Notes: generated by a model from the sequence alone, not told the origin. A DNA stretch of 64,000 bases from Zingiber officinale (GCF_018446385.1 NC_056001.1:8736672-8800671); one strand, 5' to 3'. Positions 1 through 11,963 are shown, numbered from the stretch's first letter. Numbers and translations: made by a program.

Positions 1-3000
1 AGATATCAGGCCTAATAACAAAAAAAAAAAAAAGATTTAGGTTTTTCAAAACCTCTGGTCCACCACTAGGAATATCGAAAATAATAATGAAGAACATATT
101 TGGACTCCTTGAAATTTTAGAAATCCACAAGAACTGAAATGGGTGCAATCGGAGCTCTTTAGGTTCATTAGTGGGTTTCGGTCAAAACCCACTGATGGAC
201 CTAGAGAGCTTTGATTGTACCCATTTCAGTTTCTGTGGATTTCTAATATTGTAGGGAGTTAAAATATACTATCTATTATTTATTTCAACTTCTAAAAGAT
301 GTTAAAATATAATAAGAAAGAATCAACAAAACAATCCCTATACATTTTAGGTTTTTCAAAACCTCTGGTCCACAACTAGGAATGCCAAAAATAGCAATTG
401 AGAGTATATTTAAACTCCTTGCAAAATTAGAAATACACAAAAACTGAAATAGGTGCAATCGGAGCTATCTAGGTCTAAATATCTCTTTCTTTCCTTTTTT
501 CCTTTTTTTTTTATTATTAGGCCTGATATGAACAGATATCTGTGGATTTAAACCTAGAGAGCTCCGATTGCACCCATTTCAGTTTCTGTGGATTCATAAT
601 TTTGCAAGGAGTTCAAATATGCTCTCAATTATTATTTTTAGCATTCCTAGTGGTGGACCAGAGGTTTTGAAAAACCTAAAATGTATAGGGATTGTTTTGC
701 TGATTCTTTCTTATTATATTTTAACATCTTTTAGAAGTTGAAATAAATAATAGATAGCATATTTTAACTCCTTGCAATATTATAAATCCACAGAAACTGA
801 AATGAGTGCAATCGGAGCTCTCTAGGTCCATCAGTGGATTTCGACCGAAATCCACTAATGGACCTAGAGAACTCCGATTGCACTCATTTCAGTTTCTGTG
901 GATTTTTAAAATTGTAAGGAGTCCAAATATGCTCTTCATTATTATTTTTGACATTCCTAGTGGTGAACCGTAGGTTTTGAAAAACTTAAATCTCTCTTTC
1001 TTTCTTTATTTTTATTTTTTATTCCTTTTTTTTTGTTATTAGGTCTGATATCTCCCATATCAGGTCTACGTTGGGACTAATATGGGGAGATATAGGCCCA
1101 CATTGGGTCTGATATGAACAAATATCAGGCCCAACGTGGGTTGGGCCTGATATCGATTCATATCAGGCCTATTAACAAAAAAAAAAAAAAAAGAGAGATT
1201 TAGACCTAAAGAGCTCCGATTGCACCTATTTCAGTTTATGTGGATTTTTAATTTTGTAAGGAGTTCAAATATGCTCTCAATTGTTATTTTTGGCATTCCT
1301 AGTGGTGGATCGGAGGTTTTGAAAACCCTAAAATGTATAGGGATTGTTTTACTAATTCCTTCTTATTATATTTTAACATCTTTTAGAAGTTGGAATAAAT
1401 AATTGATAGCATATTTTAACTCCTTGCAATATTAGAAATCCACAGAAACTGAAATGGGTGCAATCGGAACTCTCTAGGTCCATCAGTGGATTTTGACCGA
1501 AACCCAATTACATCAATTTCAGTTCCTGTGGATTTTTAAAATTGCAAAGAGTCCAAATATGCTCTTCATTATTATTTTCGGCATTCTTAGTGGTGGACCA
1601 GAGGTTTTGAAAAATTTAAATCTCTCTTTCTTTCTTTTTTTATTTTTTCCCTTTTTTTGTTATTAGGCCTGATATCTCCGATATCATGTCCACGTTGGGC
1701 CTGATATAGGGAGATATCAGGCCTAATAACACACAAAAAAAAGGAGAGATTTAGACCTAGAGAGCTCCGATTGTACCAATTTCAGTTTCTGTGAATTTCT
1801 AATTTTGCAAGGAGTTCAAATATGCTCTCAATTGTTATTTTTGACATTCCTAGTGGTGGATCAGAGGTTTTGAAAAACCTAAAATGTATAGGGATTATTT
1901 TGTTGATTCCTTCTTATTATATTTTAACATTTTTTAGAAGTTGAAATAAATAATAAATAGCATATTTTAACTCCTTGCAATATTAGAAATCCACATAAAC
2001 TGAAATGAGTGCAATCAGAGCTTTCTAGGTCCATCAATGGATTTTGACTGAAACCCACTAATGGACCTAGAGAGCACCGATTGCACCCATTTCAGTTCCT
2101 GTGGATTTCTAAATTGCAAGGAGTTCAAATATGCTCTTCATTATTATTTTAGGCATTCCTAGTGGTGGACCAGAGGTTTTGAAAAATCTAAATCTCTCTT
2201 TCTTTCTTTTTTTATTATTTTTTTTTTAATTTTTTTTTATTAGGCATGATATCTCCCATATCAGGTCCACGTTGGGCCTGATATGTATGAATAGATGTCA
2301 GGCCCAACGTGGGCCTGATATCTATTCATATCAGGCCTAATAACAAAAAAAAAGAAAAAAAAAGAAAAAAAGAAAGAAAGAAAGAGAGATTTAGACTTAG
2401 AGAGCTCCGATTGCACCCATTTCAATTTATGTGGATTTCTAATTTTGTAAGGAGTTCAAATATACTCCCAATTATTATTTTTGGCATTCCTAGTGGTGGA
2501 CCAGAGGTTTTGAAAACCCTAAAATATATAGGGATTATTTTGCTGATTCTTTCTTATTATATTTTAACATCTTTTAGAAGTTGAAATAAATAATAGATAG
2601 CATATTTTAACTCCTTGCAATATTAGAAATCCACATAAACTAAAATGGGTGCAATCGGAGCTCTCTAGATCTATTAGTGGGTTTTGGGTGCAATCAGAGC
2701 TCTCTAAGTCCATCAGTGGGTTTTGACCGAAACCCACTAATGGACCTAGAGAGCTCCGATTGCACCCATTTCAGTTCCTGTGGATTTCTAAAATTACAAG
2801 GAGTCTAAATATGCTCTTCATTATTATTTTTTTGGCATTCCTAGTGGTTGACCAGAGGTTTTGAAAAACCTAAATCTCTCTTTCTTTCTTTTTTTATTTT
2901 TTTTTCCTTTTTTTTTTGTTATTAGGCCTGATATCTCCCATATCAGGTCCACGTTGGGCTTGATATGGGGAGATATCAGGCCCACATTGGGCCTGATATG

Positions 3001-3450
3001 AAGAGATATCAGGCCCAACGTGAGCCTGATATCTCTTCATATCAGGCCTAATAATAAAAAAAAAGAACGACAGATTTAGGTTTTTCAAAACCTCTGATCC
3101 ACCACTAGGAATGTAAAAAATAATAATGGAGAGCATATTTGGACCCCTTGAAATTTTAGAAATCTACAGGAACTGAAATGGATGCAATCGGAGCTCTCTA
3201 AGTCCATAAGTGAGTTTCGATCAAAACTCACTGATCGACTTAGAGACCTCAGATTGTAATCATTTCAGATCCTGTAGATTTCTAAAATTGCAAGGAGTCT
3301 AAATAAGCTCTCCATTGTTATTTTCGGCATTTCTAGTAGTGGAACAGGGGTGTTGAAAAATCTAAATCTCTCATTTTTTTTCTTTTTTGTTTTTTTCCCT
3401 GTTGTTAGGCTTGATATCTCTCCATATCAAGTTTAACGTGAGTTTGATCT
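1..3450. repeat. Array of two alternating palindromes (foldback-type repeat)
   Basis: The whole block is built from diverged copies of one sequence. Palindrome A has the core ccactaatggacctagagag and its reverse complement, near 175, 845, 1490, 2050, 2730 and 3225. Palindrome B is built on aggcctgatatc / gatatcaggcct, near 530, 1100, 1700, 2300, 3000 and 3415. The two alternate at roughly 250-350 bp, separated by a conserved stretch (gcattcctagtggtggaccagaggttttgaaaaa and its complement) and by purine or pyrimidine tracts such as ctctctttctttcttttttt. Short open frames here (for example 2309-2584) only follow the repeat unit and differ between copies, so I see no gene. The array is cut by the left edge of the window. 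Confidence 0.85.
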
Positions 3451-3714
3451 CTTATAACATGTTTGAGAAAAAAAATTAAAAAAAAAAAGGAAAAGCAAAG
3501 AGAAGATAAAAAAAGAAGAAGGAAAGAGAAGATAAGTTGCATGCATAGTAGAAAAGAGAAGAGAGAGAAATGATAAAGAAAAGAAAAAGAAAATAAATTA
3601 AATTTGTCAGGAGGGTAGAATAGGAAGACCACTGTAAAAAGGTGCTCTATTTGGTAAATGCTAAAGTAGTATGCTTCTTTTGGTAAATTTAAAAATCTAA
3701 GTGCACCTTGGTAA

Positions 3715-3844
3715 ATTGTGGTTATTAATGCCCTCACCGATTAGCCTGACCAAACCATGCTAGTTATCTTCAGGGGCAGATTGTGGTTATTAATGCCCTC
3801 ACCGATTAGCCTGACCAAACCATGCTAGTTATCCTCAGGGGGGA
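3715..3844. repeat. 65-bp direct tandem duplication
   Basis: Two adjacent copies start at 3715 and 3780 (attgtggttattaatgccc...). They differ at about one base (ttatcttcagg against ttatcctcagg), so the duplication is recent compared with its surroundings. No coding role is seen. Confidence 0.9.
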
Positions 3845-4604
3845 CTCAGGGACGAATGTAGTGGCAAGGGACTCAGGGAAAAGGGGAAGTCGGGAAGGCG
3901 TCGTCGCTAGTTTCTCAAGCGAGGGAGCGACGGCGAGCAAGCGACAGGGGCTCAAGCGAGGGATGAGCGGCGGCAAGGATCAGTGGCGACGAACGACCAG
4001 GTGAGGGGGCTACAGCACAGTGAATAGGTTTTAATTGAAGGGAGCTACGGCACGTGAATAGAGATATGCTAATTCCATCTAGACTTGATACTATATTCTA
4101 CCATTAAGGTATATATATTCTTTTATTAAAGCATGTTAAACTTGGATTTATCATTTTGTGTATTCTTCGTATAAGGATTTTCTTTTAAAAAAAAAAATAG
4201 AAAATATAGTGAAGTTTGAACCATGTACTTATTTTTTTTTAATAACATATCATATTGTACTTATTACGGGATGGGATGATGAGATGAGATAATGATGAAT
4301 GTACTATTTTTTGACCAGGATAAGATGTCATGAATTTGAACTATATATGCTTGTTTTTGTGATGGAAGTGATGAATATATTATTTTTGAACCATGTATGA
4401 TGTTTTAAATATTGCTTTGTTGTTAAACATGAATGTTGTTTTGTCGATAAATGAATAAGTTGGTAAATATTGAATGTATCATAGTTTTTGAATGTTGAAT
4501 GTATCATGGATAGTTTGTAATGTAAATAGTAATTTTAAATGTTAGTTTGAAATTTGAATGTAAACAGGATTTAAATCTCACAATTAAAGGGGTTCTATGA
4601 AAAA
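3845..4604. other. Gene-free stretch
   Basis: Up to about 4010 this is GC-rich with gcgac/ggcgac-like words. It then becomes AT-rich, with repeated atgatgaatgta and gaatgtatcat words between 4270 and 4560. I see no conserved protein, RNA gene or element boundary here. Confidence 0.5.
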
Positions 4605-4775
4605 TTTAGCTAAATTTAGTGACGGGAAAAGGAAAATTCATCTCTAAATTAGCGACGGAAATACATTTTTGTCAATAAGTCCATTTGTGACCAAAACTGC
4701 TACGACCATTTATTTTCGTCGCTAAATTTAGCAACCGATCAGTGATGGAAATTTCTGTCACTAATCTTGTGGTGA
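4605..4775. mobile_element. CACTA-like terminal fragment or small foldback
   Basis: Repeated gacggaaa / gcgacggaaat words occur in both orientations (taaatttagtgacg near 4613, its complement cgtcgctaaattta near 4718). The right edge reads tcttgtggtga at 4765-4775, close to the reverse complement of a plant CACTA terminus (CACTACAAGA). Gcgacggaaat sub-terminal repeats are usual in plant CACTA transposons. The right edge abuts the kinase-derived sequence at 4776. The left edge is unclear, and no transposase is seen. Confidence 0.45.
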
Positions 4776-5400
4776 CCCATTGATCTCTTCATAATATCAG
4801 CTTGTTCAACATTTTTAGTCTCAAAGGATTGTGCACCTGACAAGTATGAATCTTCCTCGGTAAAAGAATTATCATCATCATCTTAATCCTTTCAAGGTGC
4901 TTGGTTCTGATGATTTACCCATTCCTTTCTCATTGTCCCTTGGATAGTCAAATTCATGTGCTAGAAACCAAGTTTCATCTTCAATTGACTGTCTCGTATA
5001 GCCAAACATGATTATCATCTTCAAATTCATCAGAATCCCAGTACGCATTTGGGTGGTCAATAGATTCATAGCCATTAGTTGCAAAACCATATACCAAATA
5101 AGAAGTTCCTTAACAATTCCTTGACTTACAAAGAACCAACTACTTCCAATTGTTCGCCTTCCACCTGAAGAAGTTAATCTCTTGCCCTATAGGAACATCA
5201 AGGAATGATCTGATAATAAAAGTATTATCAACATTGGATAACTTTGTTCCTGGTCCATGCTGATCGACCTTATCCTCCAACTGAGAACTGATTAACTTGT
5301 CTTGGGACTTAAGTTTTACAGAAGGCAGCCAAGGTAGCTCTTCGTGGTGATTTTCACCAATAACTGGTAAATCAAATTTCACACAACTTGTTGGCTCAAC
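4776..5400 (-). pseudogene. Fragment of plant DYRK/YAK1-related protein kinase (N-terminal regulatory part)
   Basis: Reading the minus strand from 5400 to 4776, the translation matches the long non-catalytic N-terminal part of plant dual-specificity DYRK-type kinases (the Arabidopsis At3g17750 / At1g73450 type). Recognisable stretches in order are ENHHEELPWLPSVKLKSQDK, RSFLDVPIGQEIN, then, after a gap, EDETWFLAHEFDYPRDNEKG, and, after a frameshift near 4885, NSFTEEDSYLSGAQSFETKN. There are stops after position 5140 and in the frame at about 5407, and a frameshift. The kinase domain is absent, so this is not a working gene. Its right neighbour on the same strand is a retrotransposon gag remnant, which suggests capture by, or insertion beside, a mobile element. 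The family match is from memory of the family and was not searched. Confidence 0.72.
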
Positions 5401-5585
5401 ACATTCTCAAGACTTCCTAGAGATGTATGACCTCATATCATCATGTTGTTCATTTTTTGATTCTCTAATGTCATTGTTGTCTTCGTCATCCTCTCTCATA
5501 TTTTCATCAATGAATTCATCGTCTTCCTCACCACTATCTTCAAAGTCCTCCATATAATCATGATCTTCCACCCTACCTCAACCCG
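5401..5585 (-). other. Acidic coding-like stretch between gag remnant and kinase fragment
   Basis: On the minus strand from about 5575 a frame runs through a very acidic segment (EDHDYMEDFEDSGEEDDEFI and further D/E-rich residues) and reaches a stop at about 5407, just before the kinase-like part in the same frame. I do not recognise this piece. It could belong to the mobile element that carries the kinase fragment, or to a diverged part of the kinase gene. Confidence 0.4.
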
Positions 5586-5589
5586 TGAT

Positions 5590-5933
5590 GTTGTTGAAAT
5601 AAAGTCTAAGTATAACCGAAAGGAAGAAAGTGACTCTTTATCTTCTTCTCCATCTTCTCTCAATCAATGATCTTGGTCTTGTCATCTTTCTCTTGTGAGT
5701 ACCGCAATTATTCCCATCATGCCAATGCTCGATCCTTGAGTTTGATGACAACCAACTTCACTTTCATATGATCGATTACTTCCTGATAATAAAAAATTAT
5801 TTTTACTTCATTAATCCAATCAATCAATTCCTCTTCTTGTAACATATTAAAAAACTAAGGCAGATCAACCTGAAAATTGAAGTCTACATGATGCTCCTCT
5901 AGACCACGACGCTCCAAGAACTGAGCAAGAGTA
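5590..5933 (-). pseudogene. LTR-retrotransposon gag remnant, 3' part (split by the copia element)
   Basis: On the minus strand the translation shows the plant Retrotrans_gag pattern: FQVDLP near 5870, EEELIDWINEVK near 5840, MKVKLVVIKLKDRALAWWDN near 5750, and a frame-shifted FLPFGYTQTLFQQ near 5610. This is the usual order (short acidic start, LDWLNEVE, VKLVAIKLRGRASAWW, LPFNYTQTL). Several frameshifts and a stop make it dead. It is interrupted at 5933 by the copia insertion; the 5' part resumes at 20371. The subfamily is uncertain, though the gag type suggests Ty3/gypsy. Confidence 0.7.
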
Positions 5934-7025
5934 TGTTGGACAATCTATTGCCGAAGATATTAGGAAAAATTACAAAATTGAAATTGCACAAAATCAATTC
6001 TAACTTATCTGTTGAGATGATCTGAGTGAATAATCTCAGGCTGCCAGCGGGGCTGATTCTGCTAAGCTTCCGATGGTTCGAGTTGCGAAGTTGATAGGAT
6101 GCGTAGCAGAATCGAGAGTCGATCGTTGAATCGGAAAGAGAATTCACTGACTAAGATACTGAGGTCCGCGTTCAACGTAGTTTCCTTGAAACAAATTAGT
6201 CCCACTCCGGCTGTGCTTCGAGGTTCTCTCGAGTTGTCTATTTCCCAGGATACAACGGTAAAACCACACACATAACCAAGCACTGGTTGTTCATGGTGAA
6301 CTGAGAATGCACCCGAGTGCTATCATAAGTAGTTCAGCCGAACAGATACACGACTGAGAGAAAAGAATCGAGAAACGAAGGTGGAGGAGCTCTTTTGCTT
6401 CCGCTCTCGCTCTTGCTCTTGCTTGCTCAAGATCCAGCCTCCTTATATAGGATCTCTCACCTTACTTGCAATGAATGACCAAATTATGATCATTTAATAC
6501 TGAGTTTAATGTCACTATTAATGAGTTTAATGTCTTCATTAATATTAAGACGTTACGAAATCATTATTAATATATTTAATGATGTCATTAATGTTGAGAC
6601 ATTATGAAGTCACCATTAATGAGTTTAATGTTACAATTAATGTCGAGACGTTATGGAATTCCATTAATTTGATATTAATGCTTCCTTTATATTCTTGAAC
6701 AGGTAGTAAAAAGAGATTCAGGTGATAAAATATTGGTTTATTCACTTGGGAAAATCTTGCCTTGACCAACCTGGCATTCAACGTGCGCAGATCGTACTCA
6801 CACACATATCAACCTTGGTTTAGTAAAACTCAGGCCCTGGATTTGCACCCATCCCTATACACTCACACGTGAGAGTCTCTCCCCATGCATATATTTACAA
6901 CATCAATGCATGTGTCATAATTTAAACCAACAATAAAGAAAAGAGACTTCTAATGTGGGACTAACAACTCATGCACAATAGGGTTGCTTCGTCTCCACCT
7001 TTTTATTCCATTCACATTTCTAACA
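5934..7025 (-). repeat. Copia LTR (3' LTR of the minus-strand element)
   Basis: About 1092 bp, bounded by TGTTGGACAATC and TTCTAACA. It is a diverged copy of 19248-20370. It contains tandem variants of a taatgagtttaatgtcaccattaatgtcgagacgtta unit (about 6480-6670), rich in ATTAAT. The minus-strand polypurine tract lies directly inside it. Confidence 0.9.
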
Positions 7026-9495
7026 ATCCCCCACATGAATGGAATACATGGTATGTGATATCATTCAACAGTTAAGTCAAGTTAGGATAGGTAGGTTTTA
7101 CCTTTTGAACCTTCCTTTATGAAGATCTATTTTTTTCTGGCTAATAGTAGACATGATATCCTTGAATTGTTCTACCGTCTGTGTAAGCATTGGCAAATCT
7201 CACCCAAGACTATCCCTAATACAACTCAGTTCTCACCCAAGACTCTCCCTAGTTCTGTGAGAAGCTTTAAGAATTATGCCTCCAATTCTTTTTGAAACGA
7301 TCTCACTTCTTTCTCACATAAGTGATCCCTCGAGAGTAACCATCTACTCTTCTTAATCATTAAAAGCCCATCGACTTACCCTGGTCCGGTCACTATTTAT
7401 TGGATTATCCCTCATAGTGTGTCTAGTCAGTACAAATTAGCTGTCCCTTTGAACCTAGTTCTTGGGATCTCTAGTCAGTATAGGTTAGGTGTCCTCTGCA
7501 CTAATTGCTGACAATGACCTTAAACTCATTCCTTGTGATGAGCTTGTAACTAACTCTCGATTTAACCCTTTGGTTAGTGGATCCACTAGGCTATACTTTG
7601 ACTTCACATAGTCAACAGTGATAACTCCCATTGAAAGTAGTTGTCTAATGGTATTATGTCAACGATATATATGTCTAGACTTACCATTATATAGATGGCT
7701 CTATGCCCAACCAATTGCTGATTGACTATCGCAATGTATGTAAATTATCGGCACAGGTTTCGGTCATCTTGGAATATCTTCTAAGATTTGTCGTAGTCAT
7801 TCAGCCTCTTTACCGTTTGCTTAGAAGATTTCCAGGAAATGGCTGCACCTCCCAAAGTGAATACATATCCACTCGTAGACTTAGAGTCTTTTATGTCATA
7901 TATCCAACTCACATCACTTTATCCTTCGATCACAGCAGGATATCTCATATTGTGCAGTCTATATTCACGAGTATACCTTAAGTATCTCAGTACTCTTGTT
8001 ATCCCTTTTCAGTGTTTAACACTAGGATTACTCGTGTATCTACTTAGTTTACTTACTGCATAGGTCAAGTCTGGTCATGTACAACTCATCAGGTATATTA
8101 GACTTCTAATCACTCGAGAGTACTCTATCTGAGAAATACTTTTATCTCAATTTTTTGATAGATGTTGACTCATACCTATCGATGTTCATGTCAATGCAAT
8201 ATCACCCTTGGTGAATTTCTTAAAAATTTTGTCCGCGTAATGGAACTGACTAAGAATAAGTCCTTCTGTCATTCTAAGAATTTTGATTCCTAGAATTACA
8301 ACAGCTAGGCTCATGTCTTTCATGTCAAATCTTGAGCTCAACATATCTTTAGTGGATTTGATTATCTTATCAGTACTCTCAATGATAAGTATCTCATCTA
8401 CATATAGGCACAAGATGATATAGTTATTCTCTGTAACTTTCATATAGACACATTTATCACACTTACAGATCTTGAATCCATATTCATTCATGGCATTATC
8501 AAATTTTTCATGTCACTATTTTTGTGTTTATTTCAAACCATATAATAACTTCACCAATCTACAAACCTTGTTTTCCTATTCTGACATAGAAAGCCTTTCA
8601 GGTTACTCCATGTAGATTTCCTCTTCTAAATTCCCATTTAAAAAACTATTTTTACATCCATCTGATGTATTTCGTGATTCCATAGAGCGGCTATAGTCAA
8701 CAATACTCTAATAGAAGTTATTCTCGACACCAGAGAATACGTATCAAAGTAATCAAGGTCTTCTCGTTGTCGGTATCTTTTGATTATCAATCTATCCTTA
8801 TATTTATCAATTGTGTTATCTAACTTCATTTTCTTCTTGAAGATCCACTTGCAACTTAGTGGTTTACTTCTCGGAGGAAGATCCACAAGTTCCCAAGTGT
8901 GATTTTGCAAGATAGATTTTATCTCAGATGCAATTGTCTCTTTCCAATGAGTTCCGTCAAAAGAGCTTACGGCTTCAAAGTAACTTCAGGACTCACTTTC
9001 TAACATAAAAGTGATAAAATCTTATCCGTAGAATTTTTCACCCGAGCTCTTTAATTTTACTCCATCTAAGATCAACCTCGACTGGTTCATCATCATCTTC
9101 TTCACCTTATGTTTCATATGCACATTTTGAGAAGCTAGCATCCTCTCGGGTCTTATACGGAAATACATGCTCAAAGAACAAGACATTTCTTGATTCTATT
9201 ATTGAGTTCTTGTGTATATCTAGTATCTGTGACTCATACATAAAAAATCGATACACACTGTTATTATGTGCATATCCAATAAATATGAAATCAACAGTCT
9301 TTGGTCATATCTTAATCCTTTTCGAATTAGGCACAAACACTTTGGCAAGACACCCCTACATTCGTAAATATTTATAGGACGGTCGTCTTCCATTCCACAA
9401 CTCATAAGAGCTTTTATTTATTTTCTTATGGGACACCTTAATTAAAAGGTAATTAGCTATTAACACAACTTCCCCTCATATGAACTCTGACAGTC
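7026..9495 (-). pseudogene. Copia pol, 3' part: end of integrase, reverse transcriptase, RNase H
   Basis: Minus strand, from right to left. The end of integrase has the usual linker words (SHKKINKSSYELWNGRRP, then GCLAKVFVP) at 9460-9290 with a stop inside. The reverse transcriptase starts near 8930 (TWELVDLPP, KWIFKKKMK, then a change of frame) and continues at 8491-8186 with KICKCDKCVYMKV and CLYVDEILII. The family's catalytic box is YVDD; here it reads YVDE, so the second catalytic aspartate is changed. RNase H traces follow down to about 7540 (VDPLTKGL). Frames are broken throughout. The open frames on the opposite strand here are shadows. Confidence 0.9.
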
Positions 9496-9724
9496 TAGAG
9501 CTGTCCTCGGGTCTATAGTGTCGCAATAGGATATCTAGGTTATCACCCAAGCACCCATGGTTTGAACCCCAGGTACGACGTATTTGTATGAATTTTTCCT
9601 CCAAATGGGAGTATAACCAAAAGATGTTGGACTTTTGGGTTGGCCGTCGCGTGCGCTTGCTGATTTACCCTGGTAACTAGTGGAAAACTTCCGTGGAGCT
9701 GGACTAGTTACCCCCAGGGATAGT
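9488..9724 (+). mobile_element. tRNA-type SINE, left part (split by the gypsy element)
   Basis: Inserted in the copia integrase. The 8-bp target duplication TGACAGTC is at 9488-9495 and again at 17335-17342. The SINE body runs 9496-9724 and resumes at 17281 after the nested gypsy element. It carries an RNA polymerase III B-box-like word (ggtttgaacccc, 9559-9570), and its far end (17301-17334) is T-rich, as in plant SINEs with T-rich tails. Rejoined length without the nested element is about 280 bp. Family not named. Confidence 0.75.
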
Positions 9725-11474
9725 TGATAACTAGCATTTTTATATGTTATTTTGGATCTTGGACTTGATATTTTTATCCTCTCATATGCTTAATTCTGTA
9801 TTTATATCATGTTTTATGAGTTGAGATTTATTTGGAGCGTTGATCTAATTTTTCCTATATTTTTCTGATATTTTATCTAAAATATGCATCTTGTTTTGTA
9901 GGGAAGTAATCTGGACCGTTGATCAAGATCCATGATCAAGACATCAAGGAGATCCAAAGAAGTAAAGTCTCCAACTTAAATCCAATTCAAAACCCATTTT
10001 TAAAGCCCAATGTCAAAGCACAATTTCAATTCTTATTGGATCCGGATCCGGATCTCACTCAAACATTTCAACCCGAAACCCAAGATCCAAACCCGTTAAG
10101 AAAACCCTCTTCTTCTCCTCACGCACGTCACAGTAGCTCTTGGGCGTTTTCTTCCTCTCGCGCAGCTAGGGCACAGCGGCGCCTCCTTCTCCTACCTCTC
10201 CTTTCTTTCTTTTCTCCGGCCGGCGGCTTCTCCTCTTTCCTTCATTGCCGCCGGCCGGCTCTCCACATCCATTTCCCCCTTTCCATTCTTCCTCTTTCAT
10301 ACGCCCGACGCCCCCGGTCCTTTCTCCCGATCGAAGACGACGAAGCCGACGGCGGCGATTTTCGGCGGATCTGTAGCAGCGACGTTCACTGGGCTTCACC
10401 GGAGTGGTTACTTCAGTGGGTTCTTCATCCACCTCGCATCCAAGTCAGGATTCCTGCCGGACACGGTGAAGAAGGTGGCGACTCTTTGACGGGGCAGCGA
10501 GCTTGGTTCTTCTCCGGCATTCATTCCACTCCCCTCACCACTAGCCGGAGCTCAAAGTCTCTGCCGGAAACGGTGAAGAAGGCAGCGACTTAGGGTTCCA
10601 GCAGCACCCAATTCCCCTTCGTCGGAGAGTTTCCATGTGATGATCTTCCAGGTTTCGGCATCACACAACCTCAACCTTAATTTGCCCGACACGGTGAAGA
10701 AGGCAGATCTAGGTTGACATTCTTGGCAGATTATCCTCATTTCCAGCAGCTTTCCAAGGAGAGGTTTCTTCAAACATTTCGCGCTTCCACCGCCGTTGAT
10801 TGCAGTTCCGACCAGTAACGTCAGCCGTCCACCAGATTCAGGAGATTACCGAGTGACAGCGGTCTTCTTCCTCGGTGATTCTGTAGTGACAGACAGAATA
10901 CTTTATGTGTGTTTGATTGTGGAGAAGTGGATTGGTTAATTAGGATTTATTTGTTATTCTTGTTTCATTTTATAGTTAAGTTCTTATGCTTGTTTGATGT
11001 GTAGTTGTTAGTTTAATTTCGAGTTCGATCTTCTTATGATGTATGTTAATTAGTTTTGGTACTTTGTTTAGTTCATTATGTATGATTGTTGATCTTGTAG
11101 CATAGCGTGACAATATGGTACAAGTTTAGCTTTTATGCATAATTAGGTTTCGTATGATTGTCGTTAAGTTTGTTTAGTTAATTGTCTTTGAGTATTGCTT
11201 TCTTTATTAATGTTTCTTGGATCCTCATAGTGTAGAGTGACACTGCATTATGAGTTTATATTTGTTGTTTAGTTAGGATTTCCTTATTTGCATTAGGTGT
11301 AGAAATTTCAAAACAAAACCCATTGTTCGATTTCGTCTGAGAGCAAATGTCCTATCACTGTTTCCACGTGAGAGACGACCCGGTCCTCTACTATACTACC
11401 TTAGTGTAGGTTAAGGGGTTCGGTTGAGTATAAATGAATTAATTTGATTTACGAGTGTGACAGACTCGTTGCCA
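9725..11474 (+). repeat. 5' LTR of the gag-only gypsy element
   Basis: 1750 bp. The first 375 bp are AT-rich; 10100-10860 is GC-rich and gene-like; the rest is AT-rich. Within the GC-rich part a motif close to ccggacacggtgaagaaggcagcgact occurs three times (near 10456, 10562 and 10686). A frame of 224 codons crosses the first half (9919-10593), but the second LTR copy breaks it earlier, so it is unlikely to be a protein gene. The likely promoter of the element lies here, but I cannot place the start of transcription. Confidence 0.92.
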
Positions 11475-11497
11475 AATTTTGGCGCCGTTGCCAGGGA
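11475..11497 (+). other. Primer-binding site (tRNA-Asp type)
   Basis: The sequence tggcgccgttgccaggga begins 5 bases after the 5' LTR. It is complementary to the 3' end of plant tRNA-Asp, with one change (cagg instead of cggg). It sets the strand and the family as a tRNA-Asp primed gypsy-type element. Confidence 0.85.
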
Positions 11498-11963
11498 AAA
11501 TAGTGGTGTTCGTTTGTTTTTAGACTGTATATAGTTTTATCTTTATCTTGCTTTTCTACTTTGTTATTTTATTTTTCTTTAGATTTAACTGTTAGTATTT
11601 CCTTTTGCTCTGGAACTTTGCAGGTTGAAGGAAAGGAGTGAGAGAAGTAATACTACAGTATGTCGTGAATAAAGACCTATTTTTGTCAATTTCATCATTT
11701 AGACCACCGTTTTAATTTTTCTATATTTTGCACTTCATTTTTTTCCCGATTTTATTCTCTCTTATTTCTATTTCTTTGGTGGTTGCAAAAATTCAAAAAT
11801 GTTGTTAGAGCTTTATTATTCATTGCTTGTAAGTATGCATGCTATCTTGTATATTTTCCTGTATCTTTTGATTATATTTGCATGAGTGTTTCAGGTTAGA
11901 CCAGGGAATCTCTTTTATGTAATCAGTTTCAGTGTGTTCAGGACTTCAGATCTGTTAAGTAAT

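Noticed and set aside
3405-3737. 110-codon minus-strand frame near the palindrome array
   Set aside because: Mostly runs of F, L and S from pyrimidine-rich DNA; only its start looks protein-like and I cannot link it to a family.
3822-4004. 60-codon GC-rich frame after the tandem duplication
   Set aside because: Short and rich in R, G and S, with no motif; it begins inside the second duplicate copy.
7703-8063. Plus-strand open frames across 7.7-8.1 kb
   Set aside because: Antisense shadows of the copia RNase H and reverse transcriptase region on the minus strand.
9919-10593. 224-codon open frame in the gypsy LTR
   Set aside because: The copy in the other LTR (15719-16300) stops earlier, composition follows the GC-rich island, and no known motif is present; better explained as leader or promoter sequence.
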